A DNA stretch of 64,000 bases from NCBI RefSeq assembly GCF_039871975.1, contig NZ_JBDPLL010000001.1; one strand, written 5' to 3'. The notes under the pieces are model-generated. The model ran no database searches, was not told the origin of the DNA, and saw only the letters and a list, made by a program, of their open reading frames with translations. Position numbers and translations under genes: made by a program. Of the stretch, positions 55,534 through 64,000 are shown piece by piece. The DNA is from Trichormus_B sp936914905 (GTDB lineage Bacteria; Cyanobacteriota; Cyanobacteriia; Cyanobacteriales; Nostocaceae). Position 1 is the stretch's first letter; every line of letters starts with the position of its first letter.

Positions 55534-56236
55534 CTGAAACTTACAGCAAGAGGCAATAATTAAGTCAGAGATTACCTGAACAAGACAGCACTATTTATGG
55601 TGAATCACTGCATCCAAAAGAGTATAGCTAATTTGATTGTTGGCTACAATCCTAGTATCAAACAAGAAATCAATATTGGTGGACTCAATAACCAAAATTT
55701 GTCCAAATTCCTTTTCACAGTTTGTGTTCTAAGCTGAAGGCAATTTGTGAAAGATATGGATTGAACTATCAGGAGCAAGACGAATCTTACACCTTTAAAG
55801 CAAGTGCTCTTGACGGTGATGAGATACCTTTTTACAACGCCGACAATCCAAAGGAATATTAGTTCTCTGGTAACGGAATTCAGCGTGGACTCTACAGGAC
55901 AAAAAGTGGACATCTGGTCAATGAGGATCTGAATCGTTTACTGAATATCGGACGAATAAGTAAGCATGAAGGTTTTAACCGAGTCTCTAGAGGGTCTTTA
56001 ACCGCCCCAAGAAGGATTAGTTTTTTAAAATTGGAAAGGAAAACGCCCAGCAATGTGGCTTTAGGCTAGGGGAGAGTCAAAATAGAGAATCTTCATGTCA
56101 AAGGCATGGTTCATAAACACAACTTAGCAAAAGCAATATCTAGTTAACTGGAAAAAGCTGTAACTACTACTAGTATTCAACTTTAGTTATTTCCAAAACT
56201 TAAGGAAGAATAAACATTTCTAAAGAAACATTAAAC

Positions 56237-57802
56237 ATGGCAAAGCCAAAAACCATTTTCATTTGTGGCAAATGTGGAGCCGAATTCTCCCAATGGTTTG
56301 GAAAGTGTTCAAATTGTGACACCTACGATTCTTTAGTAGAACAGAATGCCACACCTTTTGGAGTAGATATACTTACTCGTGGGGGAGTAGGTAACTGGCA
56401 CGCTACACAAACTAATGGTAAATCCACTACTAAACCAGCTAAACCAAGAGCTTCACTGACTTTTGAGCAAATTAGCGATCGCCAAATTGCTCGTTGGGAA
56501 TCTGGATATAGAGAATTGGATCGGGTACTTGGTGGGGGAGTTGTCCCCGGTTCAATGGTGCTAATCGGCGGCGACCCAGGTATAGGAAAATCTACTTTAT
56601 TACTACAAGTATCTAATCAGTTAGCACAAAAATACCGTATTCTCTACGTTACAGGAGAAGAATCTGGACAACAGGTAAAATTACGTGCTTCTCGTTTGGG
56701 AATGTCCAAACCCATAAATATAGTAGTTACTGACAAAACTGAAAGTAAAGAAACCGATGCAGCAGAAACTACAGATATACAAAATATTACAGAAGAGTCT
56801 ATAAATCCTCTTAGCATCGGTGCTGATCTGTATGTTTTGCCAGAAACAGATTTAGAAGAAATTCTTCGGGAAATAGACTCACTTAAGCCAAATTTAGTAG
56901 TGATTGATAGTATACAAACAGTATTCTTTCCAGCATTGACATCTGCACCTGGTTCAGTAGCACAAGTCCGGGAATGTACCGCTGCTTTGATGAAAGTAGC
57001 TAAACATGAAGATATTACCATGTTAATTGTTGGTCATGTTACCAAAGAAGGGACGATAGCTGGTCCGAGAGTCTTAGAACATTTAGTAGATACAGTGTTG
57101 TATTTTGAAGGCGATCGCTTTGCATCCCATAGATTATTAAGAACAGTAAAAAATCGGTTCGGAGCTACCCACGAAATTGGTATATTTGAAATGGTATCGC
57201 AAGGATTACGGGAAGTAGACAATCCTTCAGAATTGTTTCTAGGCAACCGTGACGACCCCGCACCAGGGACAGCCATAGTCGTAGCTTGTGAAGGAACAAG
57301 ACCAATAGTTGTCGAGTTGCAAGCTTTAGTTAGTCCGACTAGTTACCCTTCACCCCGTCGAGCGGGAACAGGTATAGATTATAACCGCTTAGTTCAAATT
57401 CTCGCCGTATTAGAAAAGGGAGTAGGAATACCCATGTCCAAATTAGATTCCTACGTTGCATCTGCTGGGGGTTTGAACGTAGAAGAACCAGCAGTAGATT
57501 TAGGAATAGCAATCGCTATAGTTGCCAGTTTTCGCGACAGAATAGTTCATCCAGGCACAGTATTAATTGGGGAAGTCGGTTTAGGGGGACAAGTACGATC
57601 GGTTTCCCAAATGGAACTGCGGTTAAAAGAAGCAGCAAAACTCGGATTTAAACGTGCGATTGTTCCCAAAGGACAAAAATTCCCTGACCTTAACATTGAG
57701 ATTGTGCAAGTTTCCAAAGTCATAGATGCCATTATTGCCGCTATTCCCCATCAAGAACTGACAGAAGAAGATTTAGACGCAGATGAGGAAGAAGAAAACT
57801 AA
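56237..57802 (+). CDS. radA: DNA repair protein RadA
   Basis: RadA (Sms) is a RecA-like ATPase that helps branch migration during recombinational repair. The N-terminal zinc finger FICGKCGAEFSQWFGKCSNC (C-x2-C...C-x2-C), Walker A GGDPGIGKSTLL, the KNRFG motif (VKNRFGATHEIG) and a Lon-protease-like C-terminal domain (SYVASAGGLNVEEPAVDLGI) are all present. An acidic insert (ESKETDAAETTDIQNITEES) lies at about residues 170-192. Length is 521 aa. Its stop overlaps that of the dead rmlD gene on the other strand. Confidence 0.95.
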   Translation: MAKPKTIFICGKCGAEFSQWFGKCSNCDTYDSLVEQNATPFGVDILTRGGVGNWHATQTNGKSTTKPAKPRASLTFEQISDRQIARWESGYRELDRVLGGGVVPGSMVLIGGDPGIGKSTLLLQVSNQLAQKYRILYVTGEESGQQVKLRASRLGMSKPINIVVTDKTESKETDAAETTDIQNITEESINPLSIGADLYVLPETDLEEILREIDSLKPNLVVIDSIQTVFFPALTSAPGSVAQVRECTAALMKVAKHEDITMLIVGHVTKEGTIAGPRVLEHLVDTVLYFEGDRFASHRLLRTVKNRFGATHEIGIFEMVSQGLREVDNPSELFLGNRDDPAPGTAIVVACEGTRPIVVELQALVSPTSYPSPRRAGTGIDYNRLVQILAVLEKGVGIPMSKLDSYVASAGGLNVEEPAVDLGIAIAIVASFRDRIVHPGTVLIGEVGLGGQVRSVSQMELRLKEAAKLGFKRAIVPKGQKFPDLNIEIVQVSKVIDAIIAAIPHQELTEEDLDADEEEEN

Positions 57803-58690
57803 GCAAGCACTAACTCTAAAATCCTTTCCCAATCTGGTATCACCAACTTAAAATTATGAGATAATTTTTGATTATCTAAAAGATAATATCCTGGTCTGCT
57901 TGCGGCTCTAGGATACTCCTATGAAGTAATAGCAATTAACCTCTGTAACTTGCCTTGACTCGATTGTAAATTAGGCTCGAAATTTTCTTTAGCAAAAATT
58001 GCTTTAGCAAAACCATACCACCTAGTTTTTCTACTTGCTGATAAGTGATATAATCCACGTTAAGTAGCGGAAAAATGAGATGCATTTGGCAGAGCCTGAG
58101 AAATAATTTGGACTGTAATTTCCGCAATCATCGTACTCCAAGTCGGTGCGCAAATTTGATGATCAACTACCCTGATTTCTTCCCGTTCCTTCGCCAGTCT
58201 TTGCATGGTCAGTAAAAAGTTTTTCCCATGCAAACCATGAACCCAACTAGTGCGAAAAATTCAATGATCGACACCTACAGATGCGATAACTTCCTCACCA
58301 GGTAACTTTGTTTTTCCATAGATATTTTGGGGGTTTGGTTGATCATCTTCTGTATAGGGAGTATTTTTATTTCCATCAAAAACATAATCTGTAGAATAGT
58401 GAATCATAGCCGTACCCAGAGCCTTGGCTTCCTCAGCTATCATACCAGGCGCAATACCATTAATAGCTATCGCTATTAGTGCTTGTGACTCTGCCTGATC
58501 TACCTCTATATAAGCAGCAAAATTGACAATCAAATCGGGTTTTATTTCTCTAATTGTTTAACAAATCATATCTGGTTGGGCTAAATCCATTTGCTTGCGC
58601 CCTACAGAAATCACTTCACCTACAGTCATCAAAGTGCGCTTGGAGTTCCCAAGCGACTTGTCCAGTTCTAGCTGTTAAGAGGATTTTCAT
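57799..58690 (-). pseudogene. rmlD: dTDP-4-dehydrorhamnose reductase, broken
   Basis: RmlD catalyses the last step of dTDP-L-rhamnose synthesis. From MKILLTARTGQVAWELQ (ATG at 58690) through VNFAAYIEVDQAESQALIAI, AMIHYSTDYVFDGNKNTPYT, TSWVHGLHGKNFLLTMQRLA, VVDHQICAPTWSTMIAEI and LSHNFKLVIPDWERILELVL the full protein can be followed. A frameshift near residue 25, a stop after GVDH and stops in HFSAT and AITS break it. The ATG overlaps the stop of rmlC (ATGA), the sign of an ancestral operon. Confidence 0.88.
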
Positions 58691-59232
58691 AAATACACCT
58701 CTGCTTCTGAGAAGAGCTTACCAAGCTTATCCTTAGCAGAGACAATAGGTTCATATTGAATAGGCCATGTGATTGCTAAGTTAGGATCATTCCATAAAAT
58801 AGTGCGATTGTGCTGAGGTGCATAATATTCAGTAGTTTTGTACAAAAACTGAGCATATGTAAGACAACACCACAAAACCGTGAGTAAAACCCGGTGCTAT
58901 CCACAATTGATGTTTATTTTCAGCCTACAAAAACACACCAAGCCATTGACCAAAAGTGGTAGAACTTTTTCGTAAATCAACCGCCACATTAAATACCAAA
59001 CCTACTACAACTCTCAGCAGTTTTCCTTGGGACTACTCAATTTGGTAATGCAAACCACCCAAAATATTTTTAATAGAAAGTGAGTGATTATCTTGGACAA
59101 AATGAAATTATATTCTTACCTTTTCTAAAAAACTCTTTCGTTATAACTTTCATAAAAAAAGCCACGTTCATATCCAAAAATATGCGGCTCAATTAGCAGC
59201 ACATCAGGTATTTCTGTAAATACAATCTTCAT
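58687..59232 (-). pseudogene. rmlC: dTDP-4-dehydrorhamnose 3,5-epimerase, broken
   Basis: RmlC is the third enzyme of dTDP-L-rhamnose synthesis. The ATG at 59232 gives MKIVFTEIPDVLLIEPHIFG with YERGFFYESYNERVF, a stop, then after a frameshift VQDNHSLSIKNILGGLHYQI, a stop, VGLVFNVAVDLRKSSTTFGQ and WLGVFL, a stop, HQLWIAPGFTHGFVVLS and RTILWNDPNLAITWPI. At least four lesions are present. All catalytic-site blocks (including the His of LHYQ) are recognisable, so loss is recent. Confidence 0.88.
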
Positions 59233-59318
59233 AAAATTATACTCTCTGCCTGAAAAGGATTAAACTATTTATGATAATAAAACATTCTTTCATGTATTAA
59301 TTACCATGCTTAGAGAAT

Positions 59319-60209
59319 CTATTTTTCTAGATTAGAATCAATTTCATTTTCTAGGATTTTTCTTAAATAAAGACCATAATTGCTTTTACCTATAGACTCA
59401 GCCAAGTAAGACAAATGACGAGAATCAATATATCCTCGAAGATATGTAATTTCCTCAATACAAGCTATTTTCAGTTCCTGTCTTTGTTCTAAAGTCTGGA
59501 TGAAATTAGAAGCTTGATGCAAAGACTCATGTGTACTAGTGTCTAAGCAAGCATATCCCTGTCCTGAAATTTCCAGTTGTAATTGATCTTGATTTAAACA
59601 AGCTAAATTTACATCAGTAATTTGTAGTTAATTACGAGGAGAAGGCTTCAAACTAGCAGCAATTTCCGTAACTTGATCATCATAAAAGTAAATACCAACA
59701 ACAGCTTATTTTGATTTAGGAGCTTTCGGTTTTTCTTCTGTGGTAATTGCTTTACCATCAGCGTTAAATTCAATCACACCATAGTTTTAAGCTTCTGTCA
59801 CCTTATAATCGGAAACCAACCCTCCATGTTGGAGTTGAGAAGCACGAGTCAGGACTTCAGTTAAACCATGTCGATAAAACATGTTGTCTGCCACAACTAA
59901 GTATACTGCGTCATTTTTGATCAAGTCTTTTCCTAATATAAAAGCTTGAGCTAAACCGTCAGCCTTAGGCTGTTCAACATAAATAAACTTAAGACCCCAT
60001 GGACTACTATCCTTAAAAAGTCGCTGAAAAAGAGGTAAATTAATGGGAGCAGAAATAACTAGAAGTTCCCTAATTCCAGCCAATATCAAGACCGATGAAG
60101 GATAGTAAATAATGGGTTTATCATCAACAGAGATTAACTGTTTACTGACAACTTGAGTTAAGGGATAAAGTCTTGTACCAAAACCACTAGCTAGAATAAT
60201 ACCCTTTAT
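59319..60209 (-). pseudogene. rmlA: Glucose-1-phosphate thymidylyltransferase, broken
   Basis: RmlA makes dTDP-glucose from glucose-1-phosphate and dTTP. The reading starts KGIILASGFGTRLYPLTQVV but its first codon is ATA (60207-60209), where ATG is expected. One frame then runs nearly the whole length: SVDDKPIIYYPSSVLILAGI, FIYVEQPKADGLAQAFILGK, EFNADGKAITTEEKPKAPKS, IYFYDDQVTEIAASLKPSPR, ending NYGLYLRKILENE. Three in-frame stops occur, after VTEA, after KSK and after PRN, each fitting one base change. Thus it was inactivated by point mutations only. Confidence 0.88.
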
Positions 60210-60447
60210 TTTACTATCCTTGTATAGGATAATTTATTATTCATAAAGAATTCAAGAGTCAGAATTAAAAATAGTGCTTACAGCAGGCTGCACTAACAAA
60301 ATGAAGAAGAAATTTCCAATTAATTAATTGTGAGTACAGGCTTCCACTAAATGAAATTCAGTGGTCGCTAATCAGTAACGGGTGCAAGCTACCATAGATT
60401 ATTTTGAACTTGGAATTTTTAATTCCCTGAAGGGGTTAATTTATTCT
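60210..60447. other. Spacer between dead rmlB and rmlA
   Basis: This 238-bp spacer between two genes of the former operon has no readable frame and no clear repeat. Confidence 0.35.
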
Positions 60448-61533
60448 TCAACGAATTCGATAATTTTGTTTAATCCAACTTTGATATGTACCTGTATATA
60501 CAGAGTCTAACCAAGCTGAATTATTCACATAATACTGCACAGTTTTTAATAGACCAATATCAAAATTATCTTTTGGTTTCCAACCAAAATCTCTGCTAAT
60601 TTTACTGCCATTAATTGCATAACTGTAGCTATGCCCAGGACGGTCTTTAGTAAAAGTAATTAGAGAAGAATATTGACAATTGTTTTTAGGTGCTAATTCG
60701 TCAAGAATGGCACAAATCTTTTCCACAACTACCAAATTCTTTTATTCATTTATGCCAAGGATATTGTAAGTTTCGCCAAGATAGCCTTCTATCAAAACTA
60801 GAGAAATAACATAACAGTGATCTATTACATGAAGCCAGTCTCGAATGTTTAGAGCATCACCATATATAGGTGGAGATTTACATATAGGTAGAGATTTACC
60901 ATTTAAAGCATTCAGAATATTTAAAGGAATAAGTTTTTCAGGAAATTAATTGCAGAGGTCCATAATTATTCCAGAAATTAGTTGTTAAAGTAGGTAGATT
61001 GTATGTGTGATAGTAGGGGCACATGAGATAGTCAGCAGCTGCTTTAGAAGCAGAACAGGGCCTATTAGGTGCATAGGGTGTATCTTCTCGGAGTCCTGGA
61101 TCTGTTGAACTTTAAAAACCATATATTTCACCAGTAGATGTGTGCAGAAAGCAGAATCTTTCCTTTTTCGTGATGTGAGTTTTTGCCAATAAGCCTTACT
61201 CGCTTCTAATAATTCAAATGTTCCTACTACATTAGTTTGGATCAAATTCTGTGGGCTAATAATTGAATGGTCAACGTGAGTTTCAGCGGCAAAATGTATA
61301 AGGGCATCTGGCTGATATTCCTCTAGTAAATAACTTGCCAACTCAGAACTATTAATATCTCCTTCAATGAAATAACAGTTGGGATTATCTTGTAATTATG
61401 CTAGATTTGCTAGGTTACTGGCGTAAGTCAATTTATCTAAATTAATTATGTTAGCCCATTTGGATTTTCTAACTTGGAGCACAAAATTAGCCCCAATAAA
61501 TCCTGCACCACCTGTTACTAATAAAGTTGGCAT
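60448..61533 (-). pseudogene. rmlB: dTDP-glucose 4,6-dehydratase, broken
   Basis: RmlB converts dTDP-glucose to the 4-keto-6-deoxy sugar. The ATG at 61533 gives MPTLLVTGGAGFIGANFVLQ, the NAD site, then NIINLDKLTYASNLANLA with a stop, GDINSSELASYLLEEYQPDA, LIHFAAETHVDHSI, a frameshift, STGEIYG (the T-G-E variant of the catalytic TDEVYG), DALNIRDWLHVIDHCYVISL, and KDRPGHSYSYAINGSKISRD to the end. It has several stops and frameshifts. It is the promoter-proximal gene of the former rmlB-A-C-D operon. Confidence 0.88.
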
Positions 61534-61959
61534 ATTTTTTGGAATTTGATATAGAAGCTTATTCATCCTATTTTTAGGTTTTTAGTCCAAGTGAATCTTG
61601 GTTATTTTAATAATGGAGATATGATCTCTAGTTCAGGATTTTTTCAAGCCTAATTTTTGGGTAATTTTTCTTAGTGTATGTTTAAAAAGTTAGAAAATGT
61701 ATAATTTATCATTATGAGTGAAGCAAAGCGGAACAAAGAGTCTGGGGTTTAAGCAACTAATCGGAGATGCTTCACTTCGCTGCGCTACGTACCCTGAGGT
61801 AAGCAAGCTACAGCATAACTTTTCAAAAACCCTCTTAGTGTTTCCTTGGGAAACCAGACTATAAAAATCCCATTTCTATCGAATATTGTCAAATTCTAAA
61901 TATAGCTAAAACTTCTAAATTGTCTTGATAATAGGATTTCAGCTAATACATAAGGTAGA
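61534..61959. other. Region upstream of the dead rml operon
   Basis: No gene is readable. The sequence holds the likely former rml promoter area and a stretch with GCTTCACTTCGCTGCGCTAC, a common repeat type in Nostocales. Confidence 0.35.
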
Positions 61960-62530
61960 TTCTTCGTGGTTGGTTTGGAAGATTATCCTCAGTACGAAGT
62001 TGCTCTGGTAAAGGTAGCCAATGACCAACTATTCTTCCCGGCTGAAACAATCTTGCCTGTAGAGATAATCTCATCAACCGGTCAGCCCTCCAATAAGGAA
62101 TATATTTAAATAGACTAAATAGAGTACAGTTCAGTTTAATCCCCTTGAGTACTTCTTGAACAAGATAATTTTTCCAAACTTTCTTCTCGAAGTTCTCTTT
62201 ATGAGGTCCTTTTCATCTCTACGCCCCTAAGAATTGCTAATAAGTCTAGTTTATTATCAAAAGGAACAATAGGAATTCCTCTCATTGAATATTTATTTTG
62301 TTCGTCGGAGTAAGCTTTTGAAACATCACGCCTTCTGACTTCGATGTTTTGAATATTAGGGAATAAACCCCAAGCGTTATAAATGGGTGCTTTGTTAAAA
62401 GTAAGTTGAACTTTATTGAATCTGAAGAAATAGCTCTCAGGAAAGTTATTAAAATAATCTTCTGTAATTTCAATAATATTTGTATGCAGGTATTCATCAT
62501 AATGAATGGAGAGAACCTATTTTACTGATG
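61960..62530 (-). pseudogene. Unidentified gene remnant, possibly part of the polysaccharide region
   Basis: In the minus strand one long frame reads IHYDEYLHTNIIEITEDYFN, FPESYFFRFNKVQLTFNKAP, IYNAWGLFPNIQNIEVRRRD, SKAYSDEQNKYSMRGIPIVP and FDNKLDLLAILRGVEM, then a stop. After frame changes come FKYIPYWRADRLMRLSLQAR and PGRIVGHWLPLPEQLRTEDN. The pieces are protein-like and hydrophilic. I do not recognise the family; a surface-polysaccharide role would fit the neighbours only by position. Confidence 0.4.
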
Positions 62531-62770
62531 TTTTAAGGAAAGTAGTACTCTTTAAATAGGTGGATCAAATAAAATAAACTCAGTGGTACCTTGGACTTTT
62601 CAGAGTTATTGTAGCCGTGAATCTTGAAAAACTTTCCTCATGGAAATAATAATAGAAAGCCGGGAATTTGTTATATAGTGGCGATTCTCATGTTAAGATA
62701 AAATTACAAATGAATAATGGTAAAAATTCACTTAATTTTTATAGCTATCTATCTGAGTAGTAATAGTCCG

Positions 62771-62823
62771 AAAAAATTGGACATATAAATGCTCTGTACG
62801 AGATATTTATATGTCCAATTTTT
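62771..62823. terminator. Perfect 20-bp inverted repeat
   Basis: Positions 62771-62790 (AAAAAATTGGACATATAAAT) recur as the exact reverse complement at 62804-62823, with a 13-base loop. A- and T-runs at both outer ends would allow termination in either direction. No intact gene lies next to it, so it may instead be a small palindromic repeat. Confidence 0.55.
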
Positions 62824-63157
62824 TGGATCATAATGAATTTAGTTATATTTAGCACTTATGCATTGATCACGGAAAAATGAACCAGATTTAGGAAAGCCGT
62901 TAGCTACTTGCAGCGTCCTCTACCCATAAGGATAGAAAATAAAGTAAGGATAGAAAATAAAGAAACATAGTTTCACAGCTTTTTCTGTAAGTGTTGTATG
63001 GAGTTTTATTTACTAATATAAACCGTATCTCTACGACAGAGTGAGAGACTAACCTAAATTCTAACTAATCCAACTATAATCCTAATACTGTACTGCTTAT
63101 AGTGAGTGTACAAAATATACTCAATAACCAATTATGAGTCTGGGGTGTGGCTTTTGT

Positions 63158-63466
63158 TTAAGGTGTACTTGTGGACTCTGCTGACGGCGTAGTTGAAGGT
63201 GTAGCTGTTAGCTTGATGGTTAATTTAGCTTTGGGTTTAATAGTTGGCTTGACAGTTGGTGTAGCTGTCAGCTTGATTGTTTGTCCGATAACTTTGTTGG
63301 CCTTTTCATCTCACTTCTGACGAAGTACCAAATCAGCAATACCAGTTTCCGTTAATTGATTTTTTTTATGATAATCTTTTACCAATTCTTCCATCCGAGG
63401 GCTATAGAATTGATCACGGGGTAAGGGAGGATTAGGTTTCAGTATGGATATTTTGTTTTTTTGCAT
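63158..63466 (-). pseudogene. Small protein gene with a TGA at codon 52
   Basis: An ATG at 63466 gives MQKNKISILKPNPPLPRDQF and YSPRMEELVKDYHKKNQLTE, then LRQK and TGA at 63311-63313. The same frame goes on as DEKANKVIGQTIKLTATPTV and a Lys/Thr/Pro-rich tail ending STSTP, with a TAA at 63158. TGA may replace CGA (Arg). Either a 51-residue protein is made or a 102-residue protein has been lost; the repetitive KLTATP and PTIKP tail favours a formerly longer product. I do not recognise the family. Confidence 0.45.
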
Positions 63467-63645
63467 CTATAGTCTTATTTTTTATTACCAGGAGTGATTA
63501 TCTATCGATGCTTGGTCTTAAAGACAGGAAATATCGTATTTCTGTATAAGAAGTAATTAGTAATGAGTAGCCTAAGATCTCGTAAGGACCATAAGCTATA
63601 CTTTGAAAAGTTAATGGCCATTACTGCCACTGTTAACTTAGGATG

Positions 63646-63926
63646 GTGGATTAAATAACCTGTAACTCTGGTTTAGGGGTGTAATTCCATTGGGGCAATA
63701 ATTCATCAAAAACAATCTTCACATTTGATTTGAAGTCAACAGCCACATTTCTTCGGCCAGTTTTATAGGTGTTATAGAGAATGGTAGTCAAGAGTTTGAG
63801 TCCAGTTCAGGTGGTTGCCGTTGCCATGAGATCTTTTACAGTCTGGACATTCTCAAAAATCAGCCCCTGACACAGGGAAGAAATACGAGGATTGTACTTG
63901 GAGGTGTAGGGGGAATAATGAGGGAT
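63646..63926 (-). mobile_element. ISAzo13-family transposase fragment, copy 2 (3' end)
   Basis: This is a close copy of 26224-26600, starting with the same GTGGATTAAATAACC edge. Relative to copy 1 it lacks about 20 bp in the SSKYNP region. It carries the same in-frame TGA (63807-63809) in the TT*TGLK block. It is cut off by Ns at 63927. Confidence 0.8.
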
Positions 63927-64000
63927 NNNNNNNNNNNNNNNNNNNNNNNNNNNNNNNNNNNNNNNNNNNNNNNNNNNNNNNNNNNNNNNNNNNNNNNNNN
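63927..64000. other. Scaffold gap (N) continuing past the window end
   Basis: Ns run from 63927 to the end. As at 26654, the break lies in an ISAzo13 copy, as expected when an assembler stops at a multicopy element. Confidence 0.95.

Larger units (their letters stand above)
54880..56025 (+). pseudogene. IS200/IS605-family TnpB remnant
   Basis: The N-terminal part reads CGCLWWNYGINESIQVYKEM, then DAFFPELKKAEYTVWLADCY, LTTAYKNLVDKLAGFPQFRS. After about 55210 the middle of the protein is missing and a palindrome is present instead. The C-terminal part continues with GKPIKSIN, WFNKRNAQLQSIKD, NYCIQKSI-like CIQKSIANLIVGYNPSIKQE, a zinc-ribbon-less ASALDGDEIPFYNADNPKEY and INIGRISKHEGFNRVSRGS. Many stops and frameshifts break it. 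TnpB is the RNA-guided nuclease of IS605-type elements; tnpA is absent. It is inserted between rpaB and radA. Confidence 0.8.

Overview
The window is a stretch of chromosome from a filamentous, heterocyst-type cyanobacterium (Nostocales). Direct evidence is the photosystem I core pair psaB/psaA, chlH and cobN, the response regulator rpaB, a Dps protein, a phycobilisome-degradation HEAT protein (NblB type), group 2 sigma factors, heptamer short tandem repeats, and the gene order peptidoglycan-binding gene / furA / sigC known from Anabaena sp. PCC 7120. Two fragments of an ISAzo13-type transposase and an exceptional number of broken genes fit a reduced symbiont such as the Azolla cyanobiont ('Nostoc azollae'). 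That species assignment is inference. The sequence is a scaffold: 100 Ns lie at 26654-26753 and Ns run from 63927 to the end, both next to ISAzo13 copies.

Layout. 1-6.0 kb: gyrA, lnt (apolipoprotein N-acyltransferase), a 68-residue protein and a histone-deacetylase-like amidohydrolase. 6.0-11.6 kb: a dead GNAT acetyltransferase, a 45-residue membrane protein, murF, the decayed C-terminal half of a TaqI/Eco57I-like restriction-modification enzyme, an LpxB-like glycosyltransferase and a dead Uma2 gene. 12.0-19.1 kb: chlH, a second dead Uma2 gene in opposite orientation, a dead pair containing a STAS-like (DUF4325) protein, and a decayed IS66 transposase. 19.2-23.9 kb: psaB and psaA on the minus strand. 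24.5-28.8 kb: a lipoprotein gene with a 54-bp minisatellite, apparently cut short by an ISAzo13 element, then an unidentified dead gene split by a MITE, then nanE. 28.9-34.9 kb: a GAF sensor kinase divergent from cobN. 35-40.6 kb: the dead peptidoglycan-binding gene, furA, sigC, gpsA and lipA. 40.7-51.2 kb: tRNA-Pro(CGG), a 2Fe-2S protein, a small protein, dps, carB, a second group 2 sigma factor, a DUF760 protein, a MutT-type Nudix hydrolase, a CBS protein and nblB. 51.3-57.8 kb: a PEP-CTERM protein, a dead DUF456 gene, a complex C (cytochrome b6f) cofactor-assembly protein, rpaB, a gutted TnpB gene and radA. 57.8-61.5 kb: a complete but dead dTDP-L-rhamnose operon (rmlB-A-C-D), followed by an unidentified dead gene, a small interrupted ORF and the second ISAzo13 fragment.

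The dominant theme is selective decay. Genes for replication, cell wall, photosynthesis, pigment synthesis, iron control and transcription are intact. Restriction-modification, surface-polysaccharide, mobile-element and several accessory genes are dead but still alignable, so the decay is recent. Repeats have also entered living genes in frame (cobN, carB, probably the gpsA N-terminus). I found no CRISPR array, rRNA, prophage or intact novel system. The most informative items are the four-gene rhamnose operon lost as a unit, the loss of the gene that in Anabaena supplies the antisense furA transcript, the inverted Uma2 pseudogenes around chlH that share one stop codon, and the ISAzo13 end that appears to provide the stop of a lipoprotein gene.
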